IMG/VR virus record: IMGVR_UViG_3300025282_000084
Span: 1 to 41,132 of that record
DNA length: 41,132 nucleotides
Source of the DNA: a virus
Strand: one strand, 5' to 3'
This document shows positions 6,433-13,454 of the stretch, piece after piece; the first letter of the stretch is position 1; each line of letters begins with the position of its first letter. A model generated the notes under the pieces. It made no database searches. It saw only the letters and a list, made by a program, of their open reading frames with translations, and was not told where the DNA came from. Made by a program: the position numbers and the translations under genes.

Positions 6433-6771
6433 TTATTCCCCCCGCGTTATCAATCCAGCGAATTCCCTCATATCCTCAATCGCCTTTAGTTTGAATCGCA
6501 GATTAGATAAGTCAGTTTGGAATCCTGCCCAATCCTTCCAGACCTCAAAGGGTATATCTTTGCCTCGCACATCGGGGATGTCTCCATCTCCTTCTGGGGG
6601 TTGCAGCGTGTCCAATAATTGCTTTATCCTTTCCGCCGATGCAACAATCTTATCAATATCACTCTTTGAAGACGCAATTGTTCCTGAAAGAGTCCTGGTT
6701 CCACCGCCCGGTATTGACAGTTCAAGTTCTTCTCTGATTATCTCTTGCAATTTTGATTTGGTGATTTTCAT
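6433..6771 (-). CDS. Unknown protein with N-terminal MKITKSKLQEIIREEL tag
   Basis: The start at 6771 has a GGGAGAAA site and yields a protein beginning MKITKSKLQEIIREEL. Short basic amphipathic N-terminal helices of this type recur on otherwise unrelated proteins of large marine-type phages and may be a sorting or packaging tag; that role is inference. The rest is helical with a Gly/Pro-rich linker near residues 55-75. An upstream start would overlap the preceding stop and lacks a good site. Confidence 0.7.
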   Translation of the reverse strand: MKITKSKLQEIIREELELSIPGGGTRTLSGTIASSKSDIDKIVASAERIKQLLDTLQPPEGDGDIPDVRGKDIPFEVWKDWAGFQTDLSNLRFKLKAIEDMREFAGLITRGE

Positions 6772-6787
6772 TTTCTGTTTCTCCCGG

Positions 6788-7651
6788 TTAACCATTAACA
6801 GCCACCCTTACAGCGTTCCTTACCCTGTCTATGTATCCAGAGTCGCTCTCAGGGAAACTGATTTCGTTTCTAAAGTCTATAATCCTAAGCATGGTATCCA
6901 TGAAGGGGTATCGCTCTCCAAGTTCCTCAGAGAGCAACTCCATCGCCTTCAGTTGCTTCTTTCTGGCGAGCGCGAAGACATCTCTAGGCGCAATCCCAAG
7001 GGCGGTAAAGTCATCCTTCAGGGATCTAAGCATCTCAAACTGCTTCATGTATCCAAAGAATTGCCACACTATCAGTTCCACCTTTTGAACGGTGGACATT
7101 TGTGATAACACCTTGGGCAAATACATTGTACCTAACGCGACATGTCTCGCTTCATCTCTTTCATACATTACCAGCAAATCGGATAGGATCGGATCCACAT
7201 TCTTCTCTCTCACCAGTTTAAACAGCGTGAGCGCCATTGGTTCCACCATGAGTTGCATCCCCAAGAGCATCTTGGCCACCGTATCGGCTTCCAATATGGA
7301 CCCCAAGAATTCCTCTGCGTTCTTCTCTATCTTATCTGGCACGTGCCCAAGTAGTTCAAGGTAATCTCTCATAACATAGTAGTGCCGCGCCTCATCGTGC
7401 GCCTGCGAGGTCGCCGCCATCCGTGCCGCATCATTATCCAAGGTGAATGCTAGAGCGGAAGAAATCTTCCAAGCTGCTAACTCTCCCCACAAGATGATAC
7501 CAAATATGTTTTGCAACGCTTGAGCGTCATCATCGGACATATTTGGGGTACCGTGCTTCTCTATGCACTCCTGCAAAAACTCTTTGCCATCCCAGATATT
7601 CTTCTGACCTTTGTGATATAGCTGCTCTATTTTGGTGTCTAGTTCAGTCAT
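6788..7651 (-). CDS. Ferritin-like di-iron protein, ribonucleotide reductase R2-like
   Basis: The four-helix di-iron ligand set is visible: E57 (WGELAAW), E87 and H90 (DEARHYY), E137 (VEPMAL), E167 and H170 (RDEARHVAL). The spacing and the RDEA-x-H motif resemble class I ribonucleotide reductase beta subunits, R2-like oxidases and other ferritin-like oxygenases. At 287 residues it is somewhat short for R2, and no R1 subunit lies in the window, so a reductase role is not established. Alternatives are an N-oxygenase, desaturase-like or hydroxylase enzyme. AAGGATCGGGA precedes the ATG. Cytosolic. Confidence 0.8.
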   Translation of the reverse strand: MTELDTKIEQLYHKGQKNIWDGKEFLQECIEKHGTPNMSDDDAQALQNIFGIILWGELAAWKISSALAFTLDNDAARMAATSQAHDEARHYYVMRDYLELLGHVPDKIEKNAEEFLGSILEADTVAKMLLGMQLMVEPMALTLFKLVREKNVDPILSDLLVMYERDEARHVALGTMYLPKVLSQMSTVQKVELIVWQFFGYMKQFEMLRSLKDDFTALGIAPRDVFALARKKQLKAMELLSEELGERYPFMDTMLRIIDFRNEISFPESDSGYIDRVRNAVRVAVNG

Positions 7652-7668
7652 TTTTTCCCGATCCTTCT

Positions 7669-8256
7669 TTACTGGTCTACCACAACCACATCCATATGCC
7701 CTGTGGCGACATCACCTTCAGTGGTTGTAGTAAAATTTATTCGCTTCGCGGGTGGTTCACCTTCTGGTGTTTCTAAATACTCCACCTCAATCTCAACCAT
7801 ATTTACTATATCATCGTAGGTCCACTCTCCCGGCATCATACCAGAGCATACAATGGCCTCCACATAAAGATCTTCTTCCTCTCTCTGCACCGCTGAAGGC
7901 AGAAAGCGATGCACGTATCCTGGTTCCATCTCCGGGCTACCAATTCCTCCGTGAATGGAGAATCCAACCATCGCAGATCCCTGGACACCCGACATAACAA
8001 GTTCAACTGAGGTGAAATCCCCTTCATCAAATCCTTCAATGCTGGTAGGGGAATCATCAATATTTCTTACCTCTCCAATGTCCCCGCTAAGAAGACTGCC
8101 CACAATGTCAACAAAAACGTCATCGGAATTAGAAAAGAATCCATACTGCTGATATCTTATCATCTGCGCCTGATCTGGCGGAGAGTCGTATTCCCTTTGC
8201 GTCATGCACCCCGAAAGGAATGCTAGTGTCATAATAAATGCTAATATGTTTTTCAT
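7669..8256 (-). CDS. Phage-encoded lipoprotein of unknown function
   Basis: The signal is K-N followed by a hydrophobic stretch and the lipobox L-S-G-C (C17). The mature part of about 180 residues is acidic, beta-rich and ends in a run of Val. AAGGAG precedes the ATG. It lies between an ADP-ribosyltransferase-like gene and the di-iron protein gene. One of five lipoproteins in this window; likely anchored in the host envelope. Confidence 0.8.
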   Translation of the reverse strand: MKNILAFIMTLAFLSGCMTQREYDSPPDQAQMIRYQQYGFFSNSDDVFVDIVGSLLSGDIGEVRNIDDSPTSIEGFDEGDFTSVELVMSGVQGSAMVGFSIHGGIGSPEMEPGYVHRFLPSAVQREEEDLYVEAIVCSGMMPGEWTYDDIVNMVEIEVEYLETPEGEPPAKRINFTTTTEGDVATGHMDVVVVDQ

Positions 8257-8259
8257 GCT

Positions 8260-9459
8260 TTATGCTCCTTGTACTTGCTTTATCTTCTCTTCTAGGTGCT
8301 TAACCAGTTCACGAACATTAGCAAGTTCATTTTGTCTCATATAAGATGTGAATTGTTGGAGGTAAGGGCGCATATACGGCCGACTGCGCGCACCCTGAAA
8401 CTCTGTCCCGAAAATACTCGGTGCCTCATAATTAAACCGCGTGAGGCGCTCTATTATGCCATCAATGTCTTGTTCCGTAACTATTATTTGCCCTTCAAAA
8501 AACTTTCTCCTTATCTCTTCCTTTTGCGGATCGTCGTAATCTGGTGGTTCTGTTTCGGAGAAGTTTGGGGTGTTAGACCAGTTATATAAATCAGTCTTCA
8601 CGGCAATCATAGCATCTCTGCGTGGATATCCTTCCGAAGAGAGTTCTCCGCGCTCTAGCATGTTAACAACTTCCGCAAGTCCCGGCAAAAGAGAGTAAGT
8701 GGTTGCATTCCTCAGTTTGGTATGAAATGCATCACGCTCTTTGCCTGCAAAACTAGTTTCTTTTGGATCTACCCCCAACTCTTTTCTCATTTTCTCAAAA
8801 TCATCGTAGGTTATCGCTGATAATTGCTTGTTCATGTAAAATTCGTTCTCTTTTTCTGCTGTTGGGATTATCTTAAGGGGTATCCCGTTAGACTGGGCAT
8901 AATCATTTATTTCTTTCAGATCTCTCATTTCGGAATACCTAATGTCCAGGTTGGGGATATATTCATACTTTGTCATTTTCCCTGACGCAATCGCATCAAG
9001 TATACTGTCTGGGTCGGTCACCCTTCCCTTCAGCATGGGAAGATAGACAACAATCTCTTTAATATAATCAGAGGCGTTCTCTATCCACGCTTCGTCTGTC
9101 ACTATCCGGTCTTCCATCTCTGACTTGCCACCACTAGTCCTATCTCTCCAATAATCAAGTGGAGTGCCGCCATACTTCTGACCCAGCTTCCTACCGTCCA
9201 AAGTAAATCGCACCTTCCCATCCTTGACTAGGGGGTATCCTTCCTTGAAGGCGAGTGGGGATCGTGCTGTGGAGAGAAAATAGAACTTCCCCTTGTTTCC
9301 AATTTCGTCTGAATCGCTGCCGAAGGTACCAGAAGTCATGATGCGATTGGTCTTGGCGATGTCCGCCATTCTACCAAGAGTAGTGCCGTGATAAACAATG
9401 TCGCTTATGCCTTCCATGACATATCCCCGCCAACTTTCAACTATAAGTTTCATAACCAT
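8260..9459 (-). CDS. ADP-ribosyltransferase-like protein
   Basis: The N-terminal domain has V-Y-H-G-T-T (H24), F-Y-F-L-S-T-A-R-S (Y60, S63, T64) and E-M-E-D-R-I-V (E114/E116), in the order of the H-Y-E triad of PARP/Tpt1-like ADP-ribosyltransferases. Such domains in phages commonly modify host proteins or nucleic acids. Residues after about 150 are helical and of unknown function. The N-terminus MKLIVESWRGY resembles a short tag-like helix seen on other phage proteins. Either ATG of MVMK could start. The target is unknown and activity unproven. Confidence 0.7.
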   Translation of the reverse strand: MVMKLIVESWRGYVMEGISDIVYHGTTLGRMADIAKTNRIMTSGTFGSDSDEIGNKGKFYFLSTARSPLAFKEGYPLVKDGKVRFTLDGRKLGQKYGGTPLDYWRDRTSGGKSEMEDRIVTDEAWIENASDYIKEIVVYLPMLKGRVTDPDSILDAIASGKMTKYEYIPNLDIRYSEMRDLKEINDYAQSNGIPLKIIPTAEKENEFYMNKQLSAITYDDFEKMRKELGVDPKETSFAGKERDAFHTKLRNATTYSLLPGLAEVVNMLERGELSSEGYPRRDAMIAVKTDLYNWSNTPNFSETEPPDYDDPQKEEIRRKFFEGQIIVTEQDIDGIIERLTRFNYEAPSIFGTEFQGARSRPYMRPYLQQFTSYMRQNELANVRELVKHLEEKIKQVQGA

Positions 9460-9471
9460 AAGTAGTTTCTC

Positions 9472-9552
9472 TCACATCTTAAAGTATGCTACAGCACCTA
9501 TCGCCAGGAGTGCGGCGCATGCCAACCCGTACACAACAACTGCCTCACCCAC
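9472..9552 (-). CDS. Candidate 26-aa membrane peptide (GTG start)
   Basis: Between two well-supported genes lies a GTG-initiated frame coding for a peptide that is one hydrophobic helix ending Y-F-K-M. The GGCGGGATGATGA stretch before the GTG could be a ribosome site. It fills the gap exactly, ending 13 bases before the next start, as the other tiny membrane genes here do. No paralogue was seen. Confidence 0.5.
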   Translation of the reverse strand: MGEAVVVYGLACAALLAIGAVAYFKM

Positions 9553-9575
9553 TCATCATCCCGCCGAGGTCCATC

Positions 9576-9860
9576 TTAGTCTTCCTCCTCCAGAGGTTCG
9601 TAATCCACCATCATGCTCCCATGGTCAGCGACCACAGACTCTCGCACAGACATGTATCCCATGTAATCAACAACCTTGCCCACAATCTCTTTCATCAAAG
9701 GGCTCCTGCCTGTAATTATCTTTACGGGCATCGCGCCATTGTCAATACTCTTGTAAAGAAAGTCTGACACCGTGTCAACCGCATCTTCGTGCTTTGTCCG
9801 GTGCAAGTCTAAAATCCTATTTTTATACTTTCTCTGCTTACTTCTTTTGATACTTTTCAT
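9576..9860 (-). CDS. Smr-domain protein (94 aa)
   Basis: The sequence L-D-L-H-R-T-K-H-E-D-A-V, then V-K-I-I-T-G-R-S-P-L-M-K-E-I-V and a final hydrophobic segment matches the Smr (small MutS-related) domain, whose signature is LDLH then a TGxG-like turn. Smr domains bind or nick nucleic acids, and some are endonucleases. The canonical HGxG turn is here T-G-R-S-P, which may alter activity. GAGGATT precedes the ATG. It is stand-alone, without MutS2 parts. Confidence 0.85.
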   Translation of the reverse strand: MKSIKRSKQRKYKNRILDLHRTKHEDAVDTVSDFLYKSIDNGAMPVKIITGRSPLMKEIVGKVVDYMGYMSVRESVVADHGSMMVDYEPLEEED

Positions 9861-9868
9861 ATAATCCT

Positions 9869-10078
9869 CTAATACCTTGCAAAAACATTTATAAGGTTCC
9901 CCTTATCATCAAAAATACATTGCACTACTGCGTCCTGTATAAGCCCTCGTTGTCTTATTTCAATTCTCCCCGCACCCGATTTTGGATCTTCCTCTGCACA
10001 CAATAATCCCGCTCTCTCTAGCATCTCCTTGAGCGTCTCATAGTCGTTTGGGATCGGGTCGGAATCTTCTTTCTTCAT
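9869..10078 (-). CDS. Unknown small protein (69 aa)
   Basis: A short alpha/beta protein whose end, F-D-D-K-G-N-L-I-N-V, is a beta-hairpin style common in small phage proteins. The ribosome site is weak. It lies eight bases upstream of the Smr gene. No function recognised. Confidence 0.6.
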   Translation of the reverse strand: MKKEDSDPIPNDYETLKEMLERAGLLCAEEDPKSGAGRIEIRQRGLIQDAVVQCIFDDKGNLINVFARY

Positions 10079-10105
10079 ATACCAATAACTAGAGGTAAAA
10101 TGCCT

Positions 10106-10813
10106 TTATTTCGTGATCGCCTTTTTGCGTCTTCCGCCGAATGGTTTAACCTCTTTCTCGCGAAACTGGATGGTAGCAGATCCTTTGGTGGTGCGGTGGC
10201 GCGCAGTCGCCCACCACGAAGGAGACTCTTTCAAAATGTGCCCCTCATACCACCTACCCCCCTTACAGGGGTCAATCAGAGTCTTCACTTCCGTCACAAT
10301 ATAGAGTGCACCGGCATGCTCACGCTTCCCCTGCCTTCCTTCTACCATATCCCCCGACTTAAAACGAGGAATAGTATTCTTTTCACCCACCCACCTCTGA
10401 AAGTAGGGGTTATCTGTCATCCTGCCAAAAAGAGAGATGCTAGGAATGAAGTTTTCCGGATCTTCGCGATACTCCCTCACTTTGGTGGTAAAATATCCTG
10501 CTTGCGAATAGTATGTAATCGCATCCTTGAAAAGTTCTCTCTTCTTGAGAGATTTTTTATAATCTTTCTCCCAGGATTCCAATGATTTCACCGCTTCGGG
10601 TGAACAATACTCTGCTTCCCACTTTACAAGACTCTCTGCTTGCCTCGCAGTCAATCCTCCATATTTCTCACACTGCTTTAGGAAAGCTTTCGCCATTTCC
10701 TCAAGAAAAGAATACTTCACTTTCTTGAATACCTCTATGCACTTTTTTATGCGCGCAGGGTGATCTGTCTGCTCAGATCTGTAGTGCGTTGTGCTGTAAG
10801 TCTGATATGTCAT
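10106..10813 (-). CDS. Unknown protein with C-terminal SH3-like domain (235 aa)
   Basis: The first 145 residues are helical and charged, with many Trp and Tyr. From about residue 150 the sequence R-F-K-S-G-D-M-V-E-G-R and later Y-I-V-T-E-V and G-H-I-L fits the SH3-like barrel seen in many small genes here. The C-terminus is basic. AAAAGGAC precedes the ATG. A nucleic-acid adaptor is plausible, not shown. Confidence 0.7.
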   Translation of the reverse strand: MTYQTYSTTHYRSEQTDHPARIKKCIEVFKKVKYSFLEEMAKAFLKQCEKYGGLTARQAESLVKWEAEYCSPEAVKSLESWEKDYKKSLKKRELFKDAITYYSQAGYFTTKVREYREDPENFIPSISLFGRMTDNPYFQRWVGEKNTIPRFKSGDMVEGRQGKREHAGALYIVTEVKTLIDPCKGGRWYEGHILKESPSWWATARHRTTKGSATIQFREKEVKPFGGRRKKAITK

Positions 10814-10831
10814 AATCTTTGTCCTTTTCTA

Positions 10832-11014
10832 CTAGGTTCTTCGTTTAAGTAGGATTCTAAGCGAGGAAAACACTTCCTCAAGGCGAGGGTGTTCTCCGTT
10901 CTGTATTTGAACATTTCGCAATAACCATCGCACATTAAATTGTCTTTTAATATCTTTCCTGTCTTCAGGCAAGTCCATCGTCTCCAGAATAGTTGCAAGA
11001 CGGTTTTCAAGCAT
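10832..11014 (-). CDS. Unknown helical protein (60 aa)
   Basis: The pattern L-P-E-D-R-K-D-I-K-R-Q-F-N-V-R-W-L-L-R-N is typical of a real amphipathic protein, whereas the overlapping alternative frame at 10810-11010 is Cys/Trp-rich without pattern. The ATG at 11014 overlaps the end of the preceding gene by eight bases, suggesting coupled translation. No family recognised. Confidence 0.7.
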   Translation of the reverse strand: MLENRLATILETMDLPEDRKDIKRQFNVRWLLRNVQIQNGEHPRLEEVFSSLRILLKRRT

Positions 11015-11243
11015 CAAAGGTGCCCGACTTTCTTAAAAAGATCCACGCGCCAATCGTAGAAGTAGTGATGGCGGCCGCCCCTGGTACAAAAACCTCCATC
11101 CAGGAAATTGTAAACGTGTCGGCACCAAGATATGTCACTCCCTTGAGTAGAAGGACTACCAAAAAAGTAATCCAAAGAACGGTATCAATCGCTACCAACC
11201 CTCTCATCTTATTATCCATTTTGTATAACGCATCAAAAAACAT
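11007..11243 (-). CDS. Two-span small membrane protein (78 aa)
   Basis: From the ATG at 11243, which has an AAGGAGAAG site, the protein has hydrophobic spans at about residues 22-42 and 50-70 joined by a short loop. A longer upstream reading frame overlaps a 24-residue gene and lacks a start signal. Two-span topology is seen in class II holins and other phage membrane proteins, but no lysis gene is adjacent, so function is open. Confidence 0.75.
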   Translation of the reverse strand: MFFDALYKMDNKMRGLVAIDTVLWITFLVVLLLKGVTYLGADTFTISWMEVFVPGAAAITTSTIGAWIFLRKSGTFDA

Positions 11244-11257
11244 AACTTCTCCTTTTT

Positions 11258-11332
11258 CTATAATGCTAATCCCACAAGAAATCCTAATGTAAGTCCCGCA
11301 ATAAACGAGGCAGCAATCATTGGCAAAACCAT
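11258..11332 (-). CDS. 24-aa single-pass membrane peptide
   Basis: AGAGGA lies nine bases before an ATG that opens a 24-residue, almost wholly hydrophobic peptide beginning MVLPMIAASF. The gene sits between two accepted genes with no overlap and its stop is followed at once by the next ribosome site. It is in a different frame from the neighbouring long ORF. No paralogue was found. Confidence 0.65.
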   Translation of the reverse strand: MVLPMIAASFIAGLTLGFLVGLAL

Positions 11333-11346
11333 ATTCGCGCATCCTC

Positions 11347-11604
11347 TCACTTGGTACGCTCCAACCGATCCCACTCCTCGCATAAATCGATGGTGGATAA
11401 CTGCCCATAACTCTGCGCCATCAGTACCCATAAGATTCGCTTCGCTTCGTCGCTTGTAATAGAATCCGTGCAGTTGTCTTTCACATAGTCCGCTAAACCC
11501 ATAGCAAATGGAATAGGGTTAGGCGGGAACGACTCACTAAACATTGCGTTCATTAGGTTCTTCACCTGATTTTCAGTAAGGTTTTTTCGTTGTTGATCAG
11601 TCAT
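11347..11604 (-). CDS. Unknown small helical protein (85 aa)
   Basis: GGAGAGAG precedes the ATG at 11604. The protein is helical with a short Pro-rich turn near residues 27-32. The start overlaps the end of the preceding gene by eight bases. No motif recognised. Confidence 0.7.
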   Translation of the reverse strand: MTDQQRKNLTENQVKNLMNAMFSESFPPNPIPFAMGLADYVKDNCTDSITSDEAKRILWVLMAQSYGQLSTIDLCEEWDRLERTK

Positions 11605-11842
11605 GTGTTGCTCTCTCCACTTCGCTTGCTGGTATCCACCCCATCCACCGGGGGGAATTGACGTGTTTGGTGTCTCTTTCTACGCTCTCAAACAAAATAC
11701 ACTCTACATCTGGAAACGCCTGAACGCGATTTGATGTGCGACCTTGCTCTCCCGAAGGTCCGATCACCAAAGTATGCTCCTTAAAGCGATTCTTGGTTCG
11801 ACTTGTTGCATCTTTGTTTGGTTTATAAGTAAATTGTCTCAT
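11597..11842 (-). CDS. SH3-like small protein (81 aa)
   Basis: The ATG at 11842 with AGGAGAAC is chosen over an in-frame start further upstream that overlaps the preceding gene. The N-terminus is basic; later strands F-K-E-H-T-L-V-I-G and W-M-G-W-I-P-A-S-E-V-E fit a small barrel of the type repeated in this window. Function unknown. Confidence 0.7.
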   Translation of the reverse strand: MRQFTYKPNKDATSRTKNRFKEHTLVIGPSGEQGRTSNRVQAFPDVECILFESVERDTKHVNSPRWMGWIPASEVERATHD

Positions 11843-11852
11843 AGTTCTCCTG

Positions 11853-12146
11853 TTAGGGTTCGTTTGCGCGGCAGTCGCCCCCCATTTGGAGGCAATATCC
11901 GCAAAGTCCTTTATCATAACACGGTCCTTTTTCTATATCTAACGCTTCTACTTCGTGCTCGGCGACCAGGGGTGAATCCCCGAATGGCCAACCGCCGATC
12001 CAATGCACCTGATATACGGGCAGCATGAGATTATCAAAGCGTTCAGTCACGACTCCTCTCAGAGGGAGCGTCTTCTCTCCGTGAACAACCCTCAAATATC
12101 CATGAGGTTGTCTCTTGTGAGTTATCAAATCACCTGGCTTGAGCAT
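11853..12146 (-). CDS. SH3-like protein with Cys-rich tail (97 aa)
   Basis: From the ATG at 12146 (AAGGAAAG site) the protein starts MLKPGDLITH, then Y-Q-V-H-W-I-G-G-W, the barrel pattern. The last 20 residues hold four Cys (C-x5-C-x2-C-x5-C), possibly a zinc site. It follows another SH3-like gene, so tandem duplication is likely. Ligand unknown. Confidence 0.75.
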   Translation of the reverse strand: MLKPGDLITHKRQPHGYLRVVHGEKTLPLRGVVTERFDNLMLPVYQVHWIGGWPFGDSPLVAEHEVEALDIEKGPCYDKGLCGYCLQMGGDCRANEP

Positions 12147-12394
12147 GTTACTTTCCTTAGTTGGTGCGTCATGTGTACTGTTGGATGTTCCATTATACCA
12201 TCTTCGCCTATCCAAGACACGGATGTAAAAGAGCGAGAATCAAAGTATCCTGGTTGCCTGCCTCTTGCGAATTCAGAATTTTCGTCTGAAACCGTTACAC
12301 CCAGACACCCGCGCTTATGCCCCTGGTCTGTTACGAGATCGCCTATGTTGAGCACTCTATCCCACCAACTTTTCGATTTGAAACTGCGAAACAT
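12125..12394 (-). CDS. SH3-like small protein (89 aa)
   Basis: The core V-L-N-I-G-D-L-V-T-D, G-C-L-G-V-T-V and T-S-V-S-W-I-G-E-D is the same pattern as the next gene downstream. The ATG at 12394 has GGAAAC about nine bases upstream; a start at 12427 is possible but overlaps more of the previous gene. It overlaps both neighbours. Function unknown. Confidence 0.7.
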   Translation of the reverse strand: MFRSFKSKSWWDRVLNIGDLVTDQGHKRGCLGVTVSDENSEFARGRQPGYFDSRSFTSVSWIGEDGIMEHPTVHMTHQLRKVTCSSQVI

Positions 12395-12632
12395 AGAAGC
12401 GTTTCCAATTCGACGGCAGTTCAGCAAGATACATAGAAATGTGCTTGCTGGTGGTGCGACTATTTAGATGTTGACTGGTATCTGGTCCAACCTTCTGGTC
12501 ACTAACAAACACCCTGGTGGCGGGTTCAGAAGTAGTTACCACCACTGGCGTATTATAGCTATAAAAAGTTGTTAATCGCCCGGTGACGATTTCGGTTTTA
12601 TTGGCTCCAAGATTAGTTAGTTTAACACCCAT
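12357..12632 (-). CDS. Conserved small phage protein with TTSKHI motif
   Basis: First gene after the consensus promoter at 12678-12706, with AAAGGAAC before the ATG. The sequence F-Y-S-Y-N-T-P-V-V-V and later R-T-T-S-K-H-I-S-M-Y-L resembles a small family found in many large phages in which a Y-x-T-P-V strand pairs with a TTSKHI segment. I do not know its function. The first position in the operon suggests early, strong expression. Confidence 0.75.
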   Translation of the reverse strand: MGVKLTNLGANKTEIVTGRLTTFYSYNTPVVVTTSEPATRVFVSDQKVGPDTSQHLNSRTTSKHISMYLAELPSNWKRFYVSQFQIEKLVG

Positions 12633-12677
12633 TGCGGGTTCCTTTCGTTTGTGGGATCACCCTGATCACATCTTATC

Positions 12678-12706
12678 ATTATAGCACATAGAGATCCCCA
12701 TGTCAA
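12678..12706 (-). promoter_or_regulatory. Consensus sigma70-type promoter
   Basis: TTGACA at 12701-12706, 17-base spacer, TATAAT at 12678-12683: a perfect match at both elements. Immediately upstream are CGATTATAC and the palindrome GCAGATCTGC followed by an A-run, a block shared with the promoter at 4246-4274. It serves the 12357-12632 gene and probably the small genes below it. Confidence 0.9.
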
Positions 12707-12804
12707 GTATAATCGTCATGCAGATCTGCTTTTTTTTCACTAGTAATATCACTGAGTTGGGTGCTAAAAAAGGGAGTAATATTTTATTCAACGATTTCAG
12801 TGAG
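12707..12804 (-). other. Non-coding region with palindromic upstream element
   Basis: The GCAGATCTGC palindrome and its A-run lie beside the promoter. The remaining A/T-rich stretch up to the end of the 12805-13029 gene has no gene and no clear terminator hairpin. It separates two gene blocks. Confidence 0.45.
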
Positions 12805-13029
12805 TTAGGGGCGCCTCGTTTCCTCAACAATATCAAGACCTTGGAAATCCTCGCTCCCTTCGGGGACTTCGGCCGATTCGAGCCATCGCTCAGAAATGAT
12901 CTCGTGTTTTTCGCCTGCAATCCAATACACTTTCAATATTTGACCCCACGGTCCCTTCATGCGACCCACCACCAGACCAATTTGTTCCCATTGAGAAGTA
13001 GGGTAGGTGGTATATCGCGAATACCGCAC
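12805..13029 (-). CDS. SH3-like protein, possibly a -1 frameshift extension of the upstream gene
   Basis: The SH3-like pattern begins upstream of any start codon in this frame: the codons before GTG 13029 read Y-E-V-G-D-L-V. That frame is open through a run of ten A, where the preceding gene (13038-13271) is one base shifted. Either translation starts at the GTG, which has GGAG five bases upstream and truncates the first strand, or ribosomes slip -1 on the A run to give a fusion. A homopolymer error would look the same. Confidence 0.65.
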   Translation of the reverse strand: MRYSRYTTYPTSQWEQIGLVVGRMKGPWGQILKVYWIAGEKHEIISERWLESAEVPEGSEDFQGLDIVEETRRP

Positions 13030-13037
13030 CAGATCTC

Positions 13038-13271
13038 CTACTTCATAGATTCTTTTTTTTTTCGATTGGAGGGGGAAATTTCTTCAAGAAAATCTTTCAT
13101 AGACTCAACATTGGTTCCGAGGGGCGGATTAACAAAAGGCAGCACGGCATGCACCATCTGAAAAAGCGATGCCGCAAAACACTTAGCAGAGACACGGGTC
13201 GCCGCTCTAAAGTGCTCCCAATACGTCTCTCCAACGCTCTCTGGGTGCTTAGTCAGCAGATTCCTTAGCAT
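13038..13271 (-). CDS. DUF6356-like small protein
   Basis: The N-terminus holds H-P-E-S-V-G-E-T-Y-W-E-H-F, followed by a hydrophobic helix and H-A-V-L-P-F. I recognise this as the pattern of a small bacterial and phage family (I believe DUF6356). The hydrophobic stretch suggests membrane association. GAGGAGCG precedes the ATG at 13271. It ends in an A10 run with a possible frameshift into the next gene. Confidence 0.75.
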   Translation of the reverse strand: MLRNLLTKHPESVGETYWEHFRAATRVSAKCFAASLFQMVHAVLPFVNPPLGTNVESMKDFLEEISPSNRKKKESMK

Positions 13272-13454
13272 CTATTCTCGCTCCTCGGTTTCTTCTATAT
13301 ACTTTACACCATCAATATCAAACCGCTCTCTCCAGTAAACCCCATCCACCAGAACATATGTTTTGTGCGCCTCTAAGACCATGCCAACACCTGGAGATCC
13401 TTCTACATCAACCTTAACTATATCTCCTACTTTGGGGAGGTATTTTTGATTCAT
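13272..13454 (-). CDS. SH3-like small protein (60 aa)
   Basis: The sequence L-P-K-V-G-D-I-V-K-V, then G-V-G-M-V-L-E-A and Y-V-L-V-D-G-V-Y-W is a compact example of the barrel family repeated here. AAAGGATTGAGAA precedes the ATG, which overlaps the preceding stop. Its stop abuts the DUF6356-like gene start. Confidence 0.75.
   Translation of the reverse strand: MNQKYLPKVGDIVKVDVEGSPGVGMVLEAHKTYVLVDGVYWRERFDIDGVKYIEETEERE

Noticed and set aside
6338-7105. 255-codon plus-strand ORF
   Set aside because: It lies antisense to the tagged protein and the di-iron gene, both well supported, and has no protein-like pattern.
10810-11010. Alternative minus frame over the 10832-11014 gene
   Set aside because: It is Cys/Trp-rich without pattern and overlaps the neighbour's ribosome site; the other frame is amphipathic and protein-like.
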